Shown: in pieces, positions 58,815 through 64,000 of the stretch
How the letters are laid out: each line of letters begins with the position of its first letter
Position numbering within the stretch: position 1 is the stretch's first letter
Assembly (NCBI RefSeq): GCF_932526225.1
Contig: NC_064036.1
Location: 18,126,953-18,190,952 of the forward strand
DNA length: 64,000 nt
DNA from: Nematostella vectensis
Lineage: Eukaryota; Cnidaria; Anthozoa; Actiniaria; Edwardsiidae
Direction: 5' to 3'
Notes under the pieces: generated by a model
What the model saw: only the letters and a program-made list of their open reading frames with translations
The model's database searches: none
Told to the model about the DNA's origin: nothing
Program-made: the position numbers and the translations under genes

Positions 58815-59205
58815 CCCACGCCAACAGAGTCTAGTGAATATGATTCCGAAAATAAGACGGAATATTTGAATTTCTTTTTTGGATGTTTGTTATTAGTATA
58901 CTATCGACTCTTTTATAAGCAGACACCTGTGGTTTCCTTAAGGTTTTCGTTTCTAAAATTATCCGCTTATGTCAAGAAGAAGACCCGGCAGTAGTCTCGA
59001 TATTTTGAAAAAGCATATCATTGTAACTGCATGTTTTTAAAACATCGATTCTGTTGTCTCTTTCATAAGAAATGTCTTAGAGGACTGTTGTATGAATTTA
59101 AATAATAATTAAATGGAAGACTGGTCACGTGTCAAATCGGTGGTCCAACGCAACATAATGCAGTTACAAATACTAATCCAACACAGGGACAAATACTTTG
59201 TGATT
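58815..59205. other. DOMON 3' flank
   Basis: A+T-rich; no gene, and no strong poly(A) signal recognised. Confidence 0.35.
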
Positions 59206-59245
59206 TCGTATATGTTAGACAGAAGGCGCATTATCGGTTCCGTAT

Positions 59246-60096
59246 ACAGCTATTTCAATAAACGTTGTCCAAAAGCGCTCTGCCGCACGCGCCCATACCG
59301 CGAGGTAGTATGGGTAATTTATGTTGTAACAGGTTTTCAGTAAATATGCCGCAGTCTTATAGTGAAGACCTTCTCTGGCGAGTTATCTGGATGGTACAGT
59401 ATCTTGCATTATCTATCGAAGACACTGCGGATTTCTTTCCATGTGCCGCGTACAAGTGTAAAAGGTATCTGCAAAAATAGGGACACAAATAGAGACGACA
59501 ACGGCTACGCTAAAGACGGCGGCAGAAAACAATTGAGAATTCAAAGAGCCAGACGTGAAATGTACTCTGAAATGGACTCTGTCTGATGCATTTCATCCGT
59601 TTTTCTTCAAACGACAACGTGAAAACTCCAAGTTTCATGGTGTAGCGAAAACTAGATTATCCTTGTTCGCTATGCTAGAAATTAGATTCTAGGTGTTACT
59701 ATAGTTTTTTGGGGAATAAAAACTAGACTAGTTTTAAATTGAGCGCAAAGTATGCAAGCTTTTTGGGGTTCTCCCTGTAGTCGGTCGCCGTCGTCGTTGC
59801 TATTTCGGTCAGGCACTTTGCCAAAGGTTTTCTTTTAGTGTAACTACGGAGTCTCCGTTTGACACCTCTTACGGGATAGGTACCAAACCTGTTCTTGTTT
59901 CCTTGTTTAAAGACGCGCAGATATATATTTAGAAAATTATCAGACTGTACTGCCATTCGACACGAACTTCAACGAAGTTCGTGTCGGCGGTGAAGGATGG
60001 CAGATCTTGAAACAACATATATTACCCATACTACCTCGCGGTATGGGCGCGTGCGGCAAAGCGCTCTTTGACAACGTTTATTGAAATAGCTGTATG
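59246..60096. mobile_element. Degraded DNA transposon with 73-bp inverted ends
   Basis: CAGCTATTTCAATAAACGTT through CGCGAGGTAGTATGGGTAAT (59246-59318) is inverted at 60022-60096. Both ends abut TA, as for Tc1/mariner insertions. The element lies within a 36-bp tandem repeat (TGTTAGACAGAAGGCGCATT) seen once at 59212 and three times at 60095-60197. The interior has a transposase N-terminal fragment (59346-59480) and a 14-bp-arm hairpin, CGACACGAACTTC/GAAGTTCGTGTCG, at about 59958-59987. Confidence 0.75.
59346..59480 (+). pseudogene. Transposase N-terminal helix-turn-helix fragment
   Basis: 44 codons beginning MPQSYSEDLLWRVIWMVQYL, with a KRYLQK end, correspond to the helix-turn-helix start of a DDE transposase often found in invertebrate genomes (pattern SYSxDLRWRxVW...VxRYL). 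The frame stops at 59478-59480 and no catalytic domain follows, so the copy is dead. Confidence 0.6.
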
Positions 60097-60200
60097 TTAG
60101 ACAGAAGGCTTATTATCGGTTCCGTATATGTTAGACAGAAGGCGCATTATCGGTTCCGTGTATGTTAGACAGAAGGCGCATTATCGGTTCCGTGTATATG
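60095..60200 (+). repeat. 36-bp repeat, three copies, split by the transposon
   Basis: TGTTAGACAGAAGGCGCATT followed by ATCGGTTCCGTGTA, three copies; a fourth lies at 59212-59245, on the other side of the transposon. Confidence 0.85.
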
Positions 60201-61330
60201 ATAATATTTCTGCTTAAACACGTCTTTCACACAAAGTTGCCCTCCAGAATCTCTTTGTCGCATCCCGAGGGAGAGGGGATCAAATTACCAACCCATTTTT
60301 AAAATCTTGTAACATTATCGTTTATGTGGCTCTAAACACTTATTTCTATACCAGAAATTGTGCAATTTGTTAGTGATATTAGGGCTTTGATGTTAACAAT
60401 AGAGAGCTTAAGGTAATTCCCTTAAAATAGTTCTACAACCCAGATTTTTTTTTAAACTTGGCATATACAATATTGAAGTTAAGGGCTTTCAAAAAATGTA
60501 ATAAAAAAAATGGGGGTACCGACCTCGTTTTCACAACAGAGAGGCGTAGAGATGACGCGTTTTTACTGATCGCGCCAGGAAAAATCCCAACTCTTAGTTT
60601 TCAAAAAGATTGCCTATAGTCTTTGGAAAATCAAGTTCTGTTTGTCGAGCTGCCAAAATCAGATCTCCTAAACAATACCCCGTAGTAGCTAACGTTCAAA
60701 ACAAATCACATTTCAAGAGATCGCACTAAAAGACACTGTTTTCGCCACTATTTTTACGGTAAAAAGCGCCATTTTAAAGTATTTTTTCGGCTTTTAAGAC
60801 AAAAATAAACAAACTTCTACAACCCAACTTTTCCTCTTCTCTCAGTATATCATTTTTCCGTATAAATTTAACTATTTAAGTAAATAAAAGATGGCGGTAA
60901 CCGACTTCGTTTTTCTGTCAAAGCAATTTTAAGTAAAAACGCGCGCCTTTTGCTTTGTTTTCCTGTACAACTGTGGCGCGCACGCGCACCTAATACCGGA
61001 AAATTCGAACAAACATCGCGCGCCACTATGCGCAGAAGGAGTGCGCAGTGAACGTAAAAATAGGGAAAATGCCGTTTTTAATGCCGTTCGTGTAGACTTG
61101 CTTAAGCTCTTTAATAATGCACCACGGGTTACGCGACATGAAATCAGGATGTAAACTTATGTTTAGATGGAATGCATACGGTACATGTGCACGACTGCTC
61201 ACTCTCGGGCCAAATAAGGTAGGGTTTCGTAGGCGTCCACATAAAAAACAGCTTAACAAATCATTCTGGCGCCCCTTGCAGTTCTGTGACAGTGGTTTCA
61301 AAGGGTATTAGTCATTTTTGTCAGTGATTC
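60200..61330. other. Intergenic, with a diverged duplicate
   Basis: Two related stretches beginning TTCTACAACCCA at about 60430 and 60818 share the landmark order GTACCGAC(C/T)TCGTTTT and CGCG-rich ends, suggesting an old repeat pair. No coding sequence is recognised. Confidence 0.4.
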
Positions 61331-61339
61331 TGGAGCGCA

Positions 61340-61430
61340 AGTTGTCTCCGCCTTAGCATGCGTGCGCAACTTTTCCCCGCCTTAGAATGCGTGCGCAACT
61401 TTTCCTCGCCTTAGCTTGCGCAATTGATCT
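61340..61430 (+). promoter_or_regulatory. Three near-identical 32-bp repeats just upstream of the Rab gene
   Basis: GCGTGCGCAACTTTTCC(C/T)CG followed by CCTTAGMATGC, in three tandem copies about 40-120 bases before the ATG. The TGCGCA core in each copy resembles an NRF1-type site. The promoter role is inferred from position. Confidence 0.45.
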
Positions 61431-61467
61431 ATTATGACGTCACGATGTAAATATCTGACAAGCTGGG

Positions 61468-63765
61468 ATGAGTTCGCCTCCCAAGCACAAGATCGTGTTC
61501 CTCGGGGACCAGGGCGTGGGCAAGTCGTCCTTGGCCGGACGGTTCATCTATGACATATTTGAAGAGAAATACCAACCGACTATTGGGATAGATTTCATGA
61601 CCAAGACAGTGTTGCTAGGTATGTTATAAGCAGACGAGCGCGCGCGATTATCTGCACGTTGTTATTGCTGACAAAAGTCAGTAGGAAGAAGAAGGAGTAA
61701 GGAAGTGTAGAATCACCATTGAACGTTGAAGACGAATTCGTGTCAATTTTATGGTTGGGACAAAAGAGACGGTAAAACGATTATAAAAAAATTGGGCAAA
61801 AAAGCGGGCGCTTCCACAGGAGCATATCGCGTTATTGAGCAAAATTAGTTCTCTTTCGGGTACCCTGTGTCTTCATCAGAATACACCACTTTTTTTCCCG
61901 AATATCAGTGGGTGGTCGAGTTACGTATTTAGTTCAGTGGCACATTATCCGGACATACTCGGGACGAACACATGTGTGTTACCTAGAGGTGTTCGCTTCA
62001 GTCTTATTGATAAAGTTTGACTGGGGAATATCAGGGGCTCATAAGTAGGGGCAATAAACTTCCCCACATTCTGGTATTATATAGGTGTCACGGCGTTTCC
62101 TAGGATATCAGGTTTTTTAAGAGGCACGGATGAGCCAATCAGATTCGACCTTTGTGTTAATGTTTTGGCTTAGCTCAACTGCACGCGCACTCTCAGACAA
62201 AATTTATATGTTCTCTCTTCGGTACTTTGACTTTCGTTGCTGTCTTCTTTAATATGAATCCAACCCTACCTACACTTTGAATTCTAGTTTGCAATTCAAA
62301 ACTAAAACCAACGTATGACGGATAAAAAATATTTTTCCTAACTGCAATTTGCGCCTGAATTCTCACGTCACTCGCGTCTAAAAATAGCCCGATCCTAGGA
62401 AACGCCTACTTATGAGCCCCTGAGAATATATAATATCGGGAATCTCGGGAAGTGTCTGCTAGGTTGAGGTTGTCCTCTTGATGGAGGTACGTTAAAAAGA
62501 AATTCCACTATATCTGCGTTCTTAGATGATTTTGAGGTGCGCCTGCAGATATGGGATACCGCTGGTCAAGAGCGGTTCCGCTGTCTCATCCACAGCTACA
62601 TCCGGGACTCCGAGGCGGCGCTGATCGTGTTTGACATCACTAACTACACGTCATTCGAGAGCGTGGGGGACTGGGTCAAGATGGTGCGCGACGAGAGGGG
62701 TGAAAAAGCGGTCATTATCATAGTTGGGAATAAAATGGACGAGAGCGACAGGAGAAAAGTGAGTTACATGCAGGAGTCGGTACATCGAACCACAAGCCAC
62801 AGTTGTCACACATGGGAAATACTATACTCCTAATGGACATTGAAATCTCCACCCTTTCTCTCCTTTTCAGGAGAGTTGCAGCAAGTCAATTTGAGACCTT
62901 GTGTGAGTGTGAGGTGTGTTGGATGGTATTTATAATGGTGTGTTGGGTGGTGTTTGTGGTGGTGTGTGAGGTGTGTTGGGCGGTATGGTGCTTGGGGTGT
63001 GGGTTGCTGTAAGGTGTGGTATTTGTGGTGGGGTGTGAGGTTGTGGCGTTTGATGCTGTAAGGTGTGGTGTTTGTGGTGGGGTGTGAGGTTGTGGCGTTT
63101 GATGCTGTAAGACGTGGTATTTGTGGTGGGGTGTGAGGTTGTGGCGTTTGATGCTGTAAGGTGTGGTGTTTGTGGTGGTGTGAGGTGGTGGCGTTTGATG
63201 CTGTAAGGTGGTGGTGTGTGTGAGGTGGTGTACAAGAGGTGGTTATGTGCAAGTTGTTGTGTAACGAAGAAGTAATGTGGTTGAGGTCGTGTGTATTGGC
63301 TGGTGTTTAGCCTGTGTTGTGTTGGTTTTTGGGGTGATATATATGGTGGTGTTTATTGAGATGTAGGGGGGGGGGGGGGGGCTTAGGGGATGTCAACGTA
63401 CAACATAAATTCACTCGTTAATTTGCAAATATCGTTATAGGTAAATAAGTGATTTATTGTCAAACGAAAATACTCCCCAAGGAAGTGTCGCCAATCCTCA
63501 TCATCTTTCTGCCTCGCCTCAGGTTAGCTATGACGTAGCGGAGAAGTCAGCGGAGCGCCTGGGTCTGAGTTACGTGGAGACGAGCGCTAAGTCAGGCTAC
63601 AACGTCAAACTGCTGTTCACCAAACTCTCCAAGGACTTGTACTTATATCACTTCACGCGTTATCTCAAGATGAAAGAGGAGAGGCGACACGAGGGAGAGC
63701 AAATCATATTCTACCGCAAAGACCTCGGGAAAAGAACACCCGAACGCGCGAGATGCACTTGCTAG
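61468..63765 (+). CDS. Rab6-like small GTPase
   Basis: Three exons, 61468-61618, 62526-62758 and 63523-63765, give 208 aa, the usual Rab6 length. Motifs: P-loop GDQGVGKSS (residues about 13-21), switch I effector region [14 protein letters not shown]3 [13 protein letters not shown], Rab6-type [18 protein letters not shown]4 GNKMDE and G5 [14 protein letters not shown]. It ends RARCTC with a CxC motif for double geranylgeranylation. Rab6 proteins control vesicle traffic at the Golgi. This copy is divergent: DMFTK in place of the DFLSKT core of Rab6 is not seen, but residues such as [15 protein letters not shown] and the basic tail [13 protein letters not shown]-like region differ from typical Rab6, so it may be a lineage-specific paralog. 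Intron 2 contains a G/T-rich minisatellite. Confidence 0.88.
62885..63240 (+). repeat. 49-bp G/T-rich minisatellite in Rab intron 2
   Basis: About four clear units of GTGTGGTGTTTGTGGTGGGG plus TGTGAGGTTGTGGCGTTTGA and TGCTGTAAG, preceded by degenerate GTGTG-rich sequence. Histidine/threonine-rich minus-strand frames here are by-products. A run of about 15 G is at 63366-63381. Confidence 0.9.
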
Positions 63766-64000
63766 TCACGTGATAGACATGCAAGCCCAGCAGACCACAA
63801 TAATAACAAATAATGAGCAAAAAAGCATAATTAATTATAAAATGAGAATCCATTTAAAATTTTGTTGTAGAACAGTTGCCTTATGGGTGTATCGCTGCGC
63901 GTTACATATAGCTTATGCGCGTTACGCATAGCCTATGTGCGTTACATATAGCCTATGTGCGTTACGCATAGCTCAAGTGCGTTACGCATAGCTTATGTGC
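63766..64000 (+). repeat. 20-bp tandem repeat at window end
   Basis: From about 63897 to the edge, GCGTTACGCATAGCCTATGT and variants (GCGTTACATATAGCCTATGT) occur about five times and continue past the window. The first 130 bases are the Rab 3' flank. Confidence 0.85.

Noticed and set aside
62830-63252. Thr/His-rich minus-strand frames
   Set aside because: By-products of the G/T-rich minisatellite in the Rab intron.

Overview
This is eukaryotic nuclear DNA from an animal. The genes are split into many short exons with GT-AG introns, and the products are metazoan (Polyhomeotic, ABCC4-type transporter, cytosolic Phe-tRNA synthetase beta, ribokinase, Rab6-like GTPase, SLC16 transporter, DOMON protein). 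The DNA is rich in MITEs, LINE and SINE pieces and minisatellites. Gene density, intron size and repeat style suggest an invertebrate with a compact genome, most likely a sea-anemone-like cnidarian. An amphioxus-like chordate cannot be excluded from sequence alone.

Layout. An SLC16/MCT-like transporter lies at 75-3113 (minus, running off the left edge). A repeat-rich spacer follows (3.1-8.5 kb: MITEs, an old tandem duplication, a 37-bp minisatellite). Ribokinase is at 8556-13119 (minus), and its first intron holds a 2.1-kb inverted-repeat element. About 590 bp away, transcribed divergently, is a short Polyhomeotic-like gene at 13706-27085 (plus). An ABCC4/MRP4-like transporter is at 29062-39625 (minus, ten exons, 1277 aa). 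A 7-kb spacer contains a 2.07-kb hAT-like element with a target-site duplication. FARSB is at 46693-56246 (plus, 20 exons, 587 aa), with one intron that has U12-type signals. A small secreted or membrane DOMON protein is at 57132-58814 (plus), then a dead DNA transposon, then a Rab6-like GTPase at 61468-63765 (plus). For every complete gene, the exon phases I chose join into one uninterrupted frame.

The most striking signal is a class of tandem repeats seeded exactly on exon boundaries. In the Polyhomeotic gene, the donor of exon 2 is repeated about 68 times (49-bp unit). The donor of exon 3 is present two to three times and the acceptor of exon 5 about four times. The acceptor of the last exon is repeated about 23 times (63-bp unit, in frame with the SAM domain), and the stop codon with the start of the 3'UTR seven times (62 bp). 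In the ABCC4 gene, the donor of exon 3 is repeated about 30 times and the acceptor of exon 5 three times. FARSB exon 2 is preceded by two decayed copies of its own acceptor and exon start. Each unit carries a piece of coding sequence plus the neighbouring splice signal, so these genes contain long rows of near-identical splice sites. Minisatellites spanning exon-intron junctions have, to my recollection, been described in amphioxus under the name mirage minisatellites. The density here, with three kinds of boundary affected in one gene, deserves study. Transposon hairpins, a microsatellite-tailed LINE and a tRNA-derived SINE fill much of the remaining space.
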